Below, piece by piece: positions 1 through 11,167 of a DNA stretch of 43,551 nt (within the stretch, counting starts at the first letter, position 1; each line of letters starts with the position of its first letter). The DNA lies in NCBI GenBank assembly GCA_028554645.1, contig JAQOOI010000005.1, positions 1-43,551 of the forward strand, given 5' to 3'. Under the pieces are notes generated by a model. The model ran no database searches. It was not told where the DNA came from and saw only the letters and a program-made list of their open reading frames with translations. The DNA is from Omphalotus guepiniiformis (lineage: Eukaryota > Basidiomycota > Agaricomycetes > Agaricales > Omphalotaceae). The position numbers and the translations under genes were made by a program.

Positions 1-520
1 ACATCTGAGTGTATGATAGAACAGTGAGGGAGCTATAGATGATCCTCCTTCATACCTCAAACCTCTTTAAGTACAAATTCGCATAATCGGCGCAAAATGC
101 TGACAGCCGCCAGCGTTCTATTCACTGGTGATCACTGTCAGGATCAGAACTGGAATGGTTCTCGACAGGAGGACCATATACGCGCGTTCAGACGGCAAGA
201 TGAGTATTAGATAAAAATAACAAAATCTTATCAGATAAAACAAATAATACTCAGAATCAGATGTCTATCTGACTAATAACGCTTATCCTGTTCTGCCGTT
301 GTCCCATCTGACTAATGACGCTTATTCCTATTCTCCCGACCCATGGAAACTCCAGGTCAATGTCCGCTATATACTTAGCTACCAGCCTTTGCCAGCCTGC
401 AATTTGTGATGAAATCGGGTATAAGAGGTTGGAATTGTATCTGTCTGAAACGGTTGAGGGAAGGTATAAAGGAAGATTGTATCGAGCTCATTGCCTATCA
501 CTGTCCACGAATTTCAAAAC
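1..520. other. Gene-free upstream region of the FAD monooxygenase
   Basis: No coding pattern is visible on either strand. The stretch holds the presumed promoter of the monooxygenase that starts at 521, including the small direct repeat annotated at 267-338. The left edge is cut by the window, so an upstream neighbour cannot be judged. Confidence 0.6.
267..338 (+). repeat. Two imperfect 39-bp direct repeats with TGACTAA boxes
   Basis: A unit starting ATCTGACTAATAACGCTTAT at 267 recurs at 306 with a few substitutions, a period of 39 bp. Each copy carries TGACTAA (270-276 and 309-315), which matches the core bound by Gcn4/AP-1-type bZIP factors. The repeat lies about 185-250 bp upstream of the monooxygenase start codon. 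The repeat is seen directly; a regulatory role is inference. Confidence 0.5.
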
Positions 521-2697
521 ATGTCTAAAGACGCTCGCATTCTCATAGTAAGCCGTGATTAGCTTTTACACAACATTTGCTGATTGCTTCGACAGGTCGG
601 TGGTGGACCTTCTGGTATAACATTCACTGTATCCGGTATGAGTCGCGAGTTCTCAAGCTTTGTTTTTTGAAGGTCTTGCTCTTGCGTTAACCCTCCTGCG
701 CAATGGAGTCTCGGTACGAATTATCGAGAAGCACCCCAAGTTCCAGGTTGGTGCACGCGGGTGCGGTCTACAGGTACAACTGGTTTTGTCGGTCGAGAAA
801 TTCTCGGATTGACCTGCTGGTTAGCCTCGTACTCTGGAACTATACAAGTTCCTTGGAATCCTCCCCGACGTAATGAAAGCTTCCGGTTTCGTGCCGGCAT
901 TAGTGAAATACTCTTCGCCAGAAGGCGACACTCCTCCAAAGGTGATTACGCCTCCTAATCTGATCGTGGAAGACACGCCGTCGCGTCCCTATGTATGTTG
1001 TGATCTTGTTCATTCATCTTCGGTCTACATCAATCACTTACCCTCTTGTCTAAGCATAATGCACGCATTCTAGGACAAGATTTTCATGAGGAGATTTTTC
1101 GTCGTCATATTTGGAATGATTACAATTGTCAAGTCGAGCTGGCTACAGAACTTCGGTCTTTCGAGCAGAATTCTGATCATGTCGTCGCCCATCTAGCCAA
1201 AACTAATGCAGGTGAAGATGGGGTAGAAGAAGTTACCGAGACGGCCACTTTCGATTGGCTCATTGGGGCGGACGGTGCCCGTAGTCTAGTGCGCAAGCAC
1301 CTTGGCCTGTCATTTTTTGGAGAGGAGCCCTCAGCCCCAGCCGCCGCAATGGTCGTAGGAGATATACATGTCAAGAAAGGTCTGAACCCAGAGGTGATGC
1401 GAATTCGCTACAGTCCTGTACATAGTCTAACTGTTGAGTAGGTTCGAACTTTCTGGGGAAGCATGACTGAGAAAGCGTGCATCATGCGTATGTATGAAAT
1501 TCCTGGAGACGACCGTTGCAGTTTCTTCCTTGGAGGAAGTGAAGTTGACGTAGAGAAAGTGGTTTCGTCCAGAGACGAGCTCATTAAGTCGATCTACGAG
1601 ATCAGCGGAAGAAACGAGCTAGAGTTTGGCGAACTGATACGCATGAACATATGGAGGTAAGCCCTTAAAATCTTCCCTAACTGTCGAGGACTTTCTAAGC
1701 ACACACAGGCCCAATGTACGTATGGTGAATAAACTCGACGAAGGCCGTGTGTTCGTTACAGGAGGCAAGTAAATTCTCTTTTCCCCTACATTTCATTAGG
1801 CTACATCTGTAACTCAGATGCTGCACATGTCCACCCACCTACCGGCGGCCAAGTAAGTCTTCTTCACGTAGATTCATGCCCTCGCTCACTCAGACGCACT
1901 CGTCAAGGGACTCAACTCTGGTGTTCAGGACTCAGTACGTCGTTTTGTCGCTGAAATACACATACACAACTGATATGGGTACTGTGTAGATCAATCTTGG
2001 GTGGAAACTTTCCCTTGTCCAAAAGGGGCTGGCTTCGAAGGATGTCCTCGACACGTATACACAGGAGCGTCTCCCAGTAATCGCCTCAATGCTCAACAAG
2101 ACTACCGCGTTCTTCAAGCGCAGTTGGGTGACCGGCAATGATACTGAAAAAGGCTGGGCCAGAGACGATGAGTTCCGACAGCTTGGTGTAAATTATCGCG
2201 GGAGTCCACTCGTCATCGATGAGAAACATCCCTTGAAGGACGGTGAAGCGTTTGACCCGTACCGCGCTGGAGAAGACGGGACTCTGAGAGCAGGAGATAG
2301 AGCACCTGACGCTCCCAGCTTGGTGCAACTCACAGGAGACGGCGAGGCAACCGTAACAAGTCTCTTCGATACATTCAAATCACATTGCCACACAGTCCTC
2401 GTCTTCAGCCACCCGAGAAAGAACGACATAAACAACGAGATGGCTCAAGTCCTTGCATCCTATCCAAAAGGTACGGTGCAAAGTGCCTTCATCTTTCCTC
2501 AGTCTACAGCTGCCGGTACGGTTCCGGTTGAGGAGTTGGGCAACTTGACCGTCCTGGACCGGGAAGGGTATGCGTACCAGCATTACGGGATCACAGAAGA
2601 AGGGGCGATTGTCATTGTGAGGCCTGACGGATATATTGGAGCGCTTGTTGGCGGTTTGGAGGGAGTGAAAGCTTATTTCGGTCGAATCTTCCTCTGA
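521..2697 (+). CDS. FAD-dependent monooxygenase, phenol 2-monooxygenase type
   Basis: Model: join(521..547,596..614,673..773,825..992,1055..1393,1442..1656,1709..1764,1818..1852,1908..1934,1990..2697), 564 aa with all phases consistent. The N-terminus has the FAD Rossmann motif VGGGPSG followed by an acidic RIIEK strand end and GARGCGLQPRTLELYKFLG. A DWLIGADGARSLVRKHLG segment and the second FAD motif TGDAAHVHPPTGGQG follow. The last ~190 residues look like the thioredoxin-like C-terminal domain of phenol-hydroxylase-type enzymes. Such enzymes hydroxylate aromatic rings using NAD(P)H and O2; the substrate here cannot be told. The intron at 1765-1817 begins GCAAGT, a GC-AG intron; the only nearby GT (1769) would break the GDAAH motif. 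The gene appears intact. Confidence 0.88.
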
Positions 2698-3289
2698 GCG
2701 TGGCGGCGAGACACATTTCAGCATACTTGACTATATTCCCAGCTCATCAGATATGTATATACCCAGTTGTAGACATGCAATACAAAAAACCTGACTCCTT
2801 CATGAAAGGTCGAGAACAAGAGAATGACCTGCCATCTGACTCGTTGCGTAAGTGCAGTCATAGTAAAGCTATTCCGAGGTTACATTGCCTTTCAATTTGC
2901 TTGTATAGACACGCCATTGAAACTTCAGGGATACAGCGCGTGGACGTAGGATTGCTGCGTATTCGTCTCGGCTTGTTTGGTAAATATAGACACAAAGGTG
3001 GTTGTTGTGTAAGTCTAGATGGGCCCTCTATGCATGCACCACAGTCCCCGCTCCGTACTCTGACAGGGTTAAGTAAAGTTGTATTGCATCCGGCTCTCGC
3101 TGAACAGTCTGGCCGCCGGCATCCGAGATGGTTGTATACAGTATTTAAGCGGTTCGCAGTATTCATCTGGCATCATCAGTACCCGCCTCTACTGAAGTAT
3201 CCGAGGAAAATGCGAGATTTTATGACACAGGGGTTGCAACGTTGAACAGTATAAAGAGAGACCTTTAGTGCTGGCAAGATGCAGCAACA
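2698..3289. other. Intergenic region upstream of the GH45 gene
   Basis: 592 bp without a supportable gene. It holds the 3' flank of the monooxygenase and the presumed GH45 promoter. One CCCCGC at 3046-3051 fits the degenerate CreA/Mig1-type carbon-repression site; a single hit to such a short consensus is weak evidence. Confidence 0.5.
3250..3255 (+). promoter_or_regulatory. Probable TATA box of the GH45 gene
   Basis: TATAAA lies 40 bp upstream of the GH45 start codon in an otherwise non-coding stretch. This spacing would put the transcription start very close to the ATG, giving a short leader. A strong TATA box suits an inducible secreted enzyme gene; that is inference. Confidence 0.5.
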
Positions 3290-4092
3290 ATGACCATGAA
3301 GACGTTTGCATTCTTGACTATCATTGGAGGTCTTACCGCCGTAAAAGGTTACGTCCAACAGCCATCCGGCACAGCGTCCTTCACAATGTATAGTGGTTGC
3401 AACGCTCCGGGTACGTGCTACACTTGCGTTGCGACTGGGTAATGGAGAATTGACTCTATGCAAAAGCTTGTGGAGTATCTGCGTCAGGCTATACAGCAGC
3501 TATCAACCAACTCGCCTTTGGCTCCGCCCCCGGACTGGGTCCCGGTGATGCTTGCGGTCGTTGCTTCCGACTCACAGGCGCTGCTGATCCGTACTCGCCT
3601 GCCTACACTGGACCATTCAACTCCATTATTGTCAAGGTTACGGACTTGTGCCCAGCCGCAGGAAACCAGGTGAGCATGTGATCTGCTGTCCGAAAGAACC
3701 AAAGAGCTAAGGCCGATGATAGGAATGGTGCTCACAAACAACCTCCAACCCCACCAACCAACACGGACAAGAATTCCAGTAAGTCCCTCACAGCCTTACT
3801 AGATCTGAACGCTGAGATTCGATACAGTTTTGATATTTGCGAAGACACTGGAGGATCCAGCGCTTTCTTCCCCTCTGGCCATGGTGCATTGACTGGAACT
3901 TTTACAGAAGTAAGTTGCAGTGAATGGTCTGGCTCGGACGGAGGGTCTCTCTGGAATGGGTCATGCATTAAAGGAGAATCCGCGGCGTTATGGCCTGGAG
4001 GCGTGGGATGCGGAAACCAAGGTACGCGCTCAACACGATGTTGTTTGCAAGGAGACTCTGATTTATCGATAATTTCAGGAACTTCCCTGTGA
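3290..4092 (+). CDS. Secreted endo-1,4-beta-glucanase, GH45 (subfamily C-like)
   Basis: Model: join(3290..3410,3467..3669,3723..3778,3828..4021,4079..4092), 195 aa, all introns GT-AG. The start gives a hydrophobic signal peptide (MTMKTFAFLTIIGGLTAVKG), with the mature enzyme near GYVQQPSG. The single double-psi beta-barrel domain shows YSGCNAPACG, PGLGPGDACGRCFRLTG, VKVTDLCPAAGNQEWC, TTSNPTNQHG, FDICEDTGG, FFPSGHGALTGTF and VSCSEWSGSDGG, the pattern of basidiomycete GH45 enzymes such as Phanerochaete Cel45A. The Asp in FDICEDTGG is the expected acid residue. There is no cellulose-binding module or linker, normal for this subfamily. It should cleave internal beta-1,4-glucan bonds outside the cell. 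An expansin/loosenin-like role is less likely because the GH45 signature is continuous. Confidence 0.9.
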
Positions 4093-4297
4093 ACCAAGTT
4101 TGAATAGGGCGTAGTCTGGTGTAGTGGGTAGAATCACGGTCACACCCGGCTCGCCTGTATAAGCTTGTATGGGCCTTATAGCCGATAGGCCTGCCGCCTG
4201 TATCGCCACCGAATGTCACTATTTGTTTATTCCTTAAAGCCTCCATGTCAGCCCTTCAGCCTCTCAGCCAGATTGAGCTGTTGTTTGCCACCATCAA

Positions 4298-5014
4298 ATG
4301 CCAGCTTTCCCCGCCTCAAGATGGCAGACCGCACTTCAGGCGACTAAACTTTCCACTGCTAGTTATGCGGGCTTGAAACTCGGAAAGGCTAGCCTCATCG
4401 TTCCTCGTGTGTACCTTTCCGACTATTTCACCGCCAAAGATAACGCAGAGCTGGTTAAACTCGGCATAACACATATCGTGTCGATACTTGACGATGAACC
4501 GGACCTTCCTGAATCCATTCTACCCTCGAACAGACTGCATATCACTTTATCAGACCGGGGAGAATGTGATATCCTTACTCACTTGGATGGTACAACAGAG
4601 TTCATTAAGGCCGCTCTCGCAGAGAACGCTGAGAACAAAGTATTGGTACGCTCCTCGCTGTGTAGAGCAAGTCTTTGATCCTAAACATCGTTACAGGTTC
4701 ATTGCTACCAGGGAGTGAGTCGCAGTGCCACCGTCGTGTGCGCTTATCTCATCGCGACAGCTGGTATGCACGCTGAAGACTCGGTAGCATTCGTGAAATC
4801 CAAACGAGGTATTGTGAGCCCCAATTTGGGGTTCAGGAAGCAACTAGAGGCATACGGGACGCGGCTTTGGGGGGAAGGTGGCTATCGGGCTGAGGAACGC
4901 AATGCTATCTCCAGACAAGTCAATAAGATTAGCGAAGGGATAGCAGGGCGATTAAGACAATTCAAGCACAGAAAAGGTGTTGGGAGTGATACGAAGCATT
5001 TGGCTTCCCAGTAA
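4298..5014 (+). CDS. Dual-specificity protein phosphatase (DSPc)
   Basis: Model: join(4298..4645,4697..5014), 221 aa. The intron falls just before the catalytic loop, so joining the exons makes VLVHCYQGVSRSATVV, the HCxxGxSRS signature with nucleophilic Cys and phosphate-binding Arg. Upstream are the usual IVPRVYLSDYFTAKDN and LGITHIVSILDD segments, with an Asp in ITLSDRGE that could be the general acid. Such small atypical phosphatases remove phosphate from Tyr/Ser/Thr, often on MAP kinases; the substrate is unknown here. No targeting domain is visible; the last ~50 residues are basic and probably disordered. It converges on MED4, with 122 bp between the stop codons. Confidence 0.88.
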
Positions 5015-5136
5015 TTTGGGATTCTTGTTGATTTAGGAGGTCCGGTCTAGCCATTGTTGTTTAACCTTTACCAATTGTCCTCGAAGGAAGTAATGCATTA
5101 AGGAATGATACAGTGATAGTGATACAGTAGGTGATT

Positions 5137-6016
5137 TCATAGATCAGGATTCAAATCCAAATCCAGGTCAAAGAATTGTGGTTGAGGAGCCCGCAAATCA
5201 TGTCGATAAGGATTGGCACCGCCAATGTTCTGGCTTGCATCCGCTCCTTTTGGTGAAACGGTCGGAGCTGTTTTCAAGACGAGCGTTAGCTATGAAGATT
5301 CCTCTACGCGAGACCAGATCACCATACCTCTTCCCACGGAGTGAGTTTCTCCAAGTAGACCAAGAGGTGCCTCAGCGTTAAGGTGGCCGCGACGCATTTT
5401 CTCTTCGTTAGGGAACGGAGGGAAGAAAAGAGGAGGTGGTGGTTGACCAGGAAGGCTGAGATCTGGCATGTTCGGCGGGGCAGATGTAAATGCGCTCAGA
5501 CTCTGAGCGTAGGCAAGAAGCTCAGGATAAGGTATTGCCGCTATAATTTACGATAATGAAATATACCACTGTCCAAGAAGAGACAGACGCACCTTTTTTC
5601 GCCTGCTCTATTGCGTCTATTCTCTCATCAGCCTCTTCAATCATGCTTTCCAGCTCCTTCCTCTCATTCTCCAATTCCATACATATATATCGCCACCTGG
5701 CGTCGATCTCCAAGATCTCCGCCTTCAGAGCCTCGATTTTCCGCTGTTTCAATTGATGCTTATATGCCAAATTAACGGCTTCAGAGAGCGCATGATCGCA
5801 GGCCAAGAAGGTAGACAGGGGTGGGGGCGGTGGAGGTTTGGTTTGAGCGGGTGAAAGAGATAAAAACAGAATTTGTGCTAATGTTTGTAGTTCGTTGAGA
5901 GGTGCAAGCAAGATTGAAGACATGGAAGCATCATCCTGGCCACCGTTCGAAGGAGCCCCGACGACGACGCTGCTGGGCGCAGAAGACATCGAACTCGCGT
6001 TGTTTGGCTTCTCCAT
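5137..6016 (-). CDS. MED4: Mediator complex subunit 4
   Basis: Model: complement(join(5137..5267,5328..5540,5593..6016)), 255 aa, in frame throughout. Recognised by the MED4 core: PLNELQTLAQILFLSLSP, a long helix with LKAEILEIDARWRYICMELE and ESMIEEADERIDAIEQAKK, then AIPYPELLAYAQSLSAFTSA and a PPFPNEEKMRRGHL stretch after the second splice. The C-terminus is an acidic low-complexity tail (DLDLDLNP). MED4 sits in the Mediator middle module and links activators to RNA polymerase II in the nucleus. Met-1, Met-10 or Met-32 could be the true start, because the first ~35 residues are low complexity. Its start codon is only 42 bp from that of the divergent CLC gene. Confidence 0.85.
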
Positions 6017-6058
6017 TCAAACCAAACTTCTATCCTTTCCCGCTCACTTCCATGTCAG

Positions 6059-9000
6059 ATGTCCGGACACCGTCCTCAATCCTCTTGGGGTTCGTGGGGC
6101 ACCACTGATGCTCACGACGGTGAAGAATACGAACTGGGTGAAAATGGGGATCTCAGAAGCCCGACCAAGGTGAAATTCGCGACGCAGTACAAAGACGGGA
6201 CCTCGATTGATTGGCTGCATGAAGAAGCCTTGGAAAGGGAGAGAATTAATGCTCAGAGAGCGGAAAAGAGTATTCGAGGTTTGCTTCTACTATGGACGGA
6301 CTCTGCGCGGATGTGGCTTGTGGTCGTCGCGACGGGTATTGGTATTGGATTGGCAGGCGCCTGGCTAGATATGTTGGTCAAATGGTATGGATTTTTGGCA
6401 GGTTCATTCGACTTCCTCTTGAGCAAGGGCTTAGGCTAGGAGACTTGCGCGAAGGGCGATGTCAAGCTGGGTTCTTTTACAACCAGGTCAGCTGCTGTAG
6501 TGGTCTAGATCGTACGCACAAGTCCTTCATGTATCATTATACTATAAATAACGTTCTTCCTTTTCAGCTGGAGAACTTTGTACAGATTGGCAAACTTGGA
6601 GTGAATATCTCGGTGTTCGATTCGTATTCGTGCAGTCGATTTTGCAAACCAGTATCTACGTAACCTTGGCTGTATGTATAAACGCGCAACTTGCCAGCCT
6701 AGGTTGACTGTGATTCCCTAGGTCGTATTCTCAGGTAGTGCGGCAATACTCGTCAAAACATACGCGCCATAGTAAGTTCTGCTCTTTTCTTTGCGAAACC
6801 TGAGTTGATTAATTCCCGAATAGCGCGTTTCATACTGGAAGTACGTACCCATTTCAGAAGTCTGCTATCATATCTGATTGATTCGATTTACAGTACCAGA
6901 AATTAAAGCTGTGCGAACATAACTTTTTCGACAGTCTTCAACGCATCTCACTCTATTCATGACAGATTCTCGGTGGATATGTGTTCGATGCATTCCTCAC
7001 TCCCTGGACACTCCTGATCAAGGCACTGGGCCTGGCACTGGCGGTAGCTTCCGGGTTATCTCTGGGGAAGGAGGTTCGTGATGTATCCGATGTAATTCCA
7101 GCAATGTGGCTGAACTCGTCCCAGGGACCTTTGGTGCATGTAGCGTGCTGCATGGCTTTCTTATTGTCCCGGTTCTTCAAGCAATTCAGACATAGCGAAG
7201 GTAAGTTCTTGTTTGGAGGGTTGTTTAACTACAGCTCAAGCGTGCATCATAGGCCAGAAACGTAAATTATTGGCCGCGTCCGCGGCTGCTGGTGTATCTG
7301 TCGCGTTTGGTAGTCCTCTCGGAGGTGTTATCTTCTGCCTCGAAGGTGAAGCACTGCGCTTCTTAAGCACCCATCCACTAACACTGCGAAACCAGAACTT
7401 GATACTTTTGCTCTCGAGTCCGATGTCATGTGGCGTGGATTCGTCGCATCTGCCATCGCAGCTGTATCGTTGCAGTATGTTGATCCATTTGGGACCTCGA
7501 AGCTTGTGCTTTTCCAGGTAACAAATGGCAGTGATACATGGCGAGCGTTCGAAATGGTATGACTATGGTCTTTGTATTGAGAGTTGTTATCTGAACTCTC
7601 TTGACAGATTCCGTGGTTAGGTCTTGGGGTTGTCGGGGTAAACCGCTTTCTTTGCTGTAATGTTCATCTCATTGAGCAATGGATTCCAGGGTGTTTTGGG
7701 ATCGTTGTTAATCAAGCTCAACGTCGAAATTGCACTTTATAGAAGGAATAGCGCTCTCAATGACTGGCCGGTGTTAGAAGTTGTTGTTGTCAGCGCAGTT
7801 ACAGCAGCTATAAGTTATCTCGTGGTCTTTGCACGGTATGTGACATGACTTTGTTCTTTCAGTCTCATCTCATAAATGGGTAATAGAGCACAATCATCCG
7901 AACTAGTAGCTAACCTGTTCCAGGAATGTGACCTTGCTAAAGGCGATTTTCATGGTTTATGCAAGTAAGGCAATCTCTAATGCGTCTCGGAAGGCATTCA
8001 TTGACCTCGATATCTAAAAGTCCTACTGCCATGGCAGAGAACGTCTTCCTTCTCCTCATCACTGCTGCAATCAAATTCGTGCTCACTGCATGGACCTTTG
8101 GAATGATGGTAAGTCGCAAAGTCCTACGAGGTTTCCGTCACTCATAGGCAAATCTGTCATATAGATACCGGCTGGGATCTTCTTACCTACCATCGCCATT
8201 GGTGCATGTCTCGGGCGTGCGGTAGGAATGATGACGTGAGCAAGTTGTCTCTTAGTTTTGGAATTTACTTGAGAACGGCATGGAATAGGCAAACATTGCA
8301 GACCTCGAACCCGACGACATGGTTGTTCCTTTCTTGTCCCCCAGACCCATCAATACGATGCGTGTCTCCGGGTTTCTATTCCGTGATTGGAGCTTCTGCA
8401 ATGCTCGGTGGGGTGACGCGAATGACCAGTAAATCAGCTTATCATTTTTTCTGGTGTTGGTGATATTCTGACGTATATCTCCTAGTCTCCCTCGTAGTCA
8501 TCCTCTTCGAGGTGAACCTCTTGTGTGTCAGTTAGCTTCTCAACTAATTTTCTGATTTCCTAGTTAACTGGAGCACTATCTCATGTTCTGCCTATAATGG
8601 TCAGTGTAATGACTGCAAAGTGGGTCGGAGATGCTCTCGGTCAAGATGGAATATATACTGTTTGGATCTCCATGAGAAAATATCCGTGGCTTCCTCCAAT
8701 CGATTACCATGACAAAGGCGAAGTTGCTGCTGGTATCATGAGACCTATAGACAAGCTGGTAGTGATAGAGGACGGAGAATACACGGTGCGGGATATGGGC
8801 AAGTACATCTTCACAATGGACAAGTTCATGTCCTTACGGGGTCGCTTGACAGATCATCTTATCGAGGGCCACGAGTATCACGGATTTCCCGTTGTTTGGC
8901 AGCAAGAATTTCTGGGTTATATTACGCGAGACAAACTTCGAGCATCGATAGGTCCGTGCCTAATTTTCAGATCTTCATACGAAGTAAAAGCCTCACCTTG

Positions 9001-9373
9001 TCAATAGTGCCCCATCTCGCTTCGCTGGAGACCAGCTCCAAAAAGTGTACATTCTCTCCTAAATCCGGATTGCCTACAGATAGCTGCCTCGATCTATCTT
9101 TCTGCCTGGAGGAATCAACAATTCAGCTGCGAAAGGAGGTTCCGCAAGAGCTGGTTGTACGCATGTTCCAGAAAATGGCAAGTGCATTTTTTGATTTGCC
9201 AGATTCCTATGACTCATACCCAACAGAATCTGCGCCAGATACTATTTACTCGTAATGGAGTACTAGAAGGGCTCGTAACAAAAACTGATGTAGCTGCGTT
9301 GCTGTCGATGCATTTCCCTCATACTGGCGCGCTTTCTTCAGACAATGCTCGATATGATAGGCATCCAAACTAG
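6059..9373 (+). CDS. CLC-family chloride channel / Cl-/H+ antiporter with CBS domains
   Basis: Twenty exons: join(6059..6384,6435..6511,6568..6671,6722..6771,6824..6840,6894..6910,6966..7073,7125..7200,7253..7345,7396..7556,7608..7637,7690..7835,7887..7964,8021..8108,8165..8235,8289..8428,8486..8511,8564..8951,9008..9177,9227..9373), 770 aa, phase-consistent. Two exons are 17 nt. Conserved CLC landmarks: LREGRCQAGFF, HTGIPEIK (~189-196), GLSLGKEGPLVH with the gating Glu at about 233, SPLGGVIFCLEE, and the third selectivity motif GIFLP (~461-465). A C-terminal cytosolic region (~580-770) has the two-CBS layout, ending ILFTRNGVLEGLVTKTD. Fungal CLCs act in endomembrane or plasma-membrane anion transport and copper/iron loading. 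The last intron (9178-9226) starts GCAAGT: a GC-AG intron needed to keep the second CBS domain in frame. Confidence 0.9.
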
Positions 9374-9555
9374 AATATTTACTGTACTTATGCTACTAAT
9401 TATAATTTATGATGGACTTTTTGACCACTGTCGGTTCTTGCCGAGAGGTTACCACTTTAACCGGTTGTAAACAACTCAACGCGTAAACAGGAGCCGCGTT
9501 CACTTTGTAACTCTGACCACCTTCAACGTTGGCACCCGTGTATATCTAAATTAAA

Positions 9556-10944
9556 ATGACCTACGACAATCCCGATGTTTTCAGCTCTGATTCTCAATTT
9601 CTTTCTGCCGCCGGTTCTGCGCCACGACGGTCACCTTCGCGACAAAGCATCAATACACGTCGATCCACTGCTTCTCTACGAGGTTCTTCTAGTTTAGCTC
9701 ACACCATGGACCAAGATGCAGGCAATGCCCGCTTCTCGCTAGCTCATGAGCTCGCCGCAGCTCTCATGCCCGAGCCTAGTGCTGGCTCTAGGTTACTCGC
9801 AGAGGAATTTGGTATAGAGTATGATGAGGGCGCAGAAGGAATCGACGCCGAGTTTCCAAGCGATGGTGGCCCGCAGGTTGTGGTCGGCCATGAGGCTCCG
9901 TCCTCTTTCGCAGCGGAATTAGAAACGAATGCACATGCACTAGATGACTCGTTCCAAGATACCCCAACGCGCCATTCAGTACAACAAGATCAGACTGAAT
10001 ATGACCCTGTCTTTGGTAGTCCCTCTGCCCGGCAGAAGAAACCTAAAAGGCAGGAACAGGATGCAATGGAGGCTCTCTCTCAGGACTTGGAGTTCACAGA
10101 ACAGTTCCTTTCTCATCTTCGCCACATTGACAGCGAGTCGGGGTCGCAGGCGGCCCAACAACCCGCATTGGAGAAGATAGCTTCCGATGTCATTCGACGA
10201 ATAGACGACACTATTAGAGATAGAGAAGGACAGGTCCGGGAGTTACTGGAGTATGAAAGGGAATTTCGGAAGATTGCTGGAGAGGTTGGGGGAAACGACG
10301 TGCTAGGACAATTAGAAGGACTTACGTCGATGAGCGATCTGCTAGAGGACGGGAAACAATCTGCTTCTACCCAATCTGCCCCTGTTCATCACCGTCTACC
10401 CTCCACAGAAGAAGAGCTTTCGCTATCCGCACAATCGCAGGAATGGGAAGTTGACCCTCATCGCCTACATCTTGGTGACGAGGAGGAAGAGGAGGATAAC
10501 TTCAGTGCTGAACCGTCACCTATTAAAGACACATTTCCTCCTCCGCCACCTTTGCTGGGTCCCCCGACACCAGCTACTACCATCCCTCAGCTTGCTCACT
10601 TCCGCTCTTTCACAACTTCCCTAGTCGCTTCGCTCACCACAATTTCTGAGCACGCGCAGGTAAATGGTGCTGCAACGACTGAGGCTGGGCGGAAAATACG
10701 TGCATTAAAGAACAGGTTGGGAACATGGAGGACAGATTGGGACAGTGCAGAGCGAAGCAGAATCAAAATAGAAAGGTGGGAGGCAGGCTTGTTGGATGGA
10801 ACTGATACCCCAGAGGGAGACGCCCCGTCGAGCGGCTCCAAGAGAGTTGACGGAAGACAATTCGTTCAGGAGCACTTACAGGCGTTTGAACGCGCATTAG
10901 CGGATGCTGGAACAAAGACAAAGGCTATCATGGCATCGGGATGA
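9556..10944 (+). CDS. Uncharacterised 462-aa protein with coiled-coil and Pro-rich parts
   Basis: A single uninterrupted frame, unusual next to the intron-rich neighbours. I do not recognise a named family. Visible parts: a Ser/Arg-rich N-terminus (~1-50), an ordered-looking ELAAALMPEPSAGSRLLAEEF segment near residues 65-90, an acidic linker, a predicted helical/coiled-coil region (~165-265, Glu/Gln/Arg rich), an acidic patch followed by a proline run (PPPPPLLGPPTP, ~325-340), then a final basic-acidic helical region with RKIRALKNRLGTWRTDWDSAER. There is no signal peptide or membrane segment. The layout suggests a scaffold or cytoskeletal/nuclear adaptor, but no function can be assigned. The start at 9556 is the first ATG after an AT-rich leader. 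Confidence 0.75.
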   Translation: MTYDNPDVFSSDSQFLSAAGSAPRRSPSRQSINTRRSTASLRGSSSLAHTMDQDAGNARFSLAHELAAALMPEPSAGSRLLAEEFGIEYDEGAEGIDAEFPSDGGPQVVVGHEAPSSFAAELETNAHALDDSFQDTPTRHSVQQDQTEYDPVFGSPSARQKKPKRQEQDAMEALSQDLEFTEQFLSHLRHIDSESGSQAAQQPALEKIASDVIRRIDDTIRDREGQVRELLEYEREFRKIAGEVGGNDVLGQLEGLTSMSDLLEDGKQSASTQSAPVHHRLPSTEEELSLSAQSQEWEVDPHRLHLGDEEEEEDNFSAEPSPIKDTFPPPPPLLGPPTPATTIPQLAHFRSFTTSLVASLTTISEHAQVNGAATTEAGRKIRALKNRLGTWRTDWDSAERSRIKIERWEAGLLDGTDTPEGDAPSSGSKRVDGRQFVQEHLQAFERALADAGTKTKAIMASG

Positions 10945-11167
10945 GATTGCGATGTCATTTTACTTTCAGGATTATATATCTACTTAGGAGGAGGTTTAAT
11001 TACATGTTTATCTCAGTATTCACGCTTTCGCACTGTATCGCCCTCAAGATTTACGAACGCAAACAAAATAAAATGTGACATAGTGGCTACATAGAACACT
11101 TCAGCCGTTACATTTGAACCTGTTGAGAGCCTCAATGGCGAAACTTTAGTAATCGGTAGGGGATATC
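10945..11167. other. Short convergent intergenic spacer
   Basis: 223 bp between the stop codons of the 462-aa gene (+) and MMS19 (-). No coding pattern; it must hold both 3' ends. Confidence 0.6.

Noticed and set aside
4110..4150. tRNA-like D-arm sequence (GGTGTAGTGGGTAGAATCACGG)
   Set aside because: It resembles a tRNA D-arm/A box, but no T-arm (GTTCRANYC) follows within tRNA distance and no acceptor stem can be paired.
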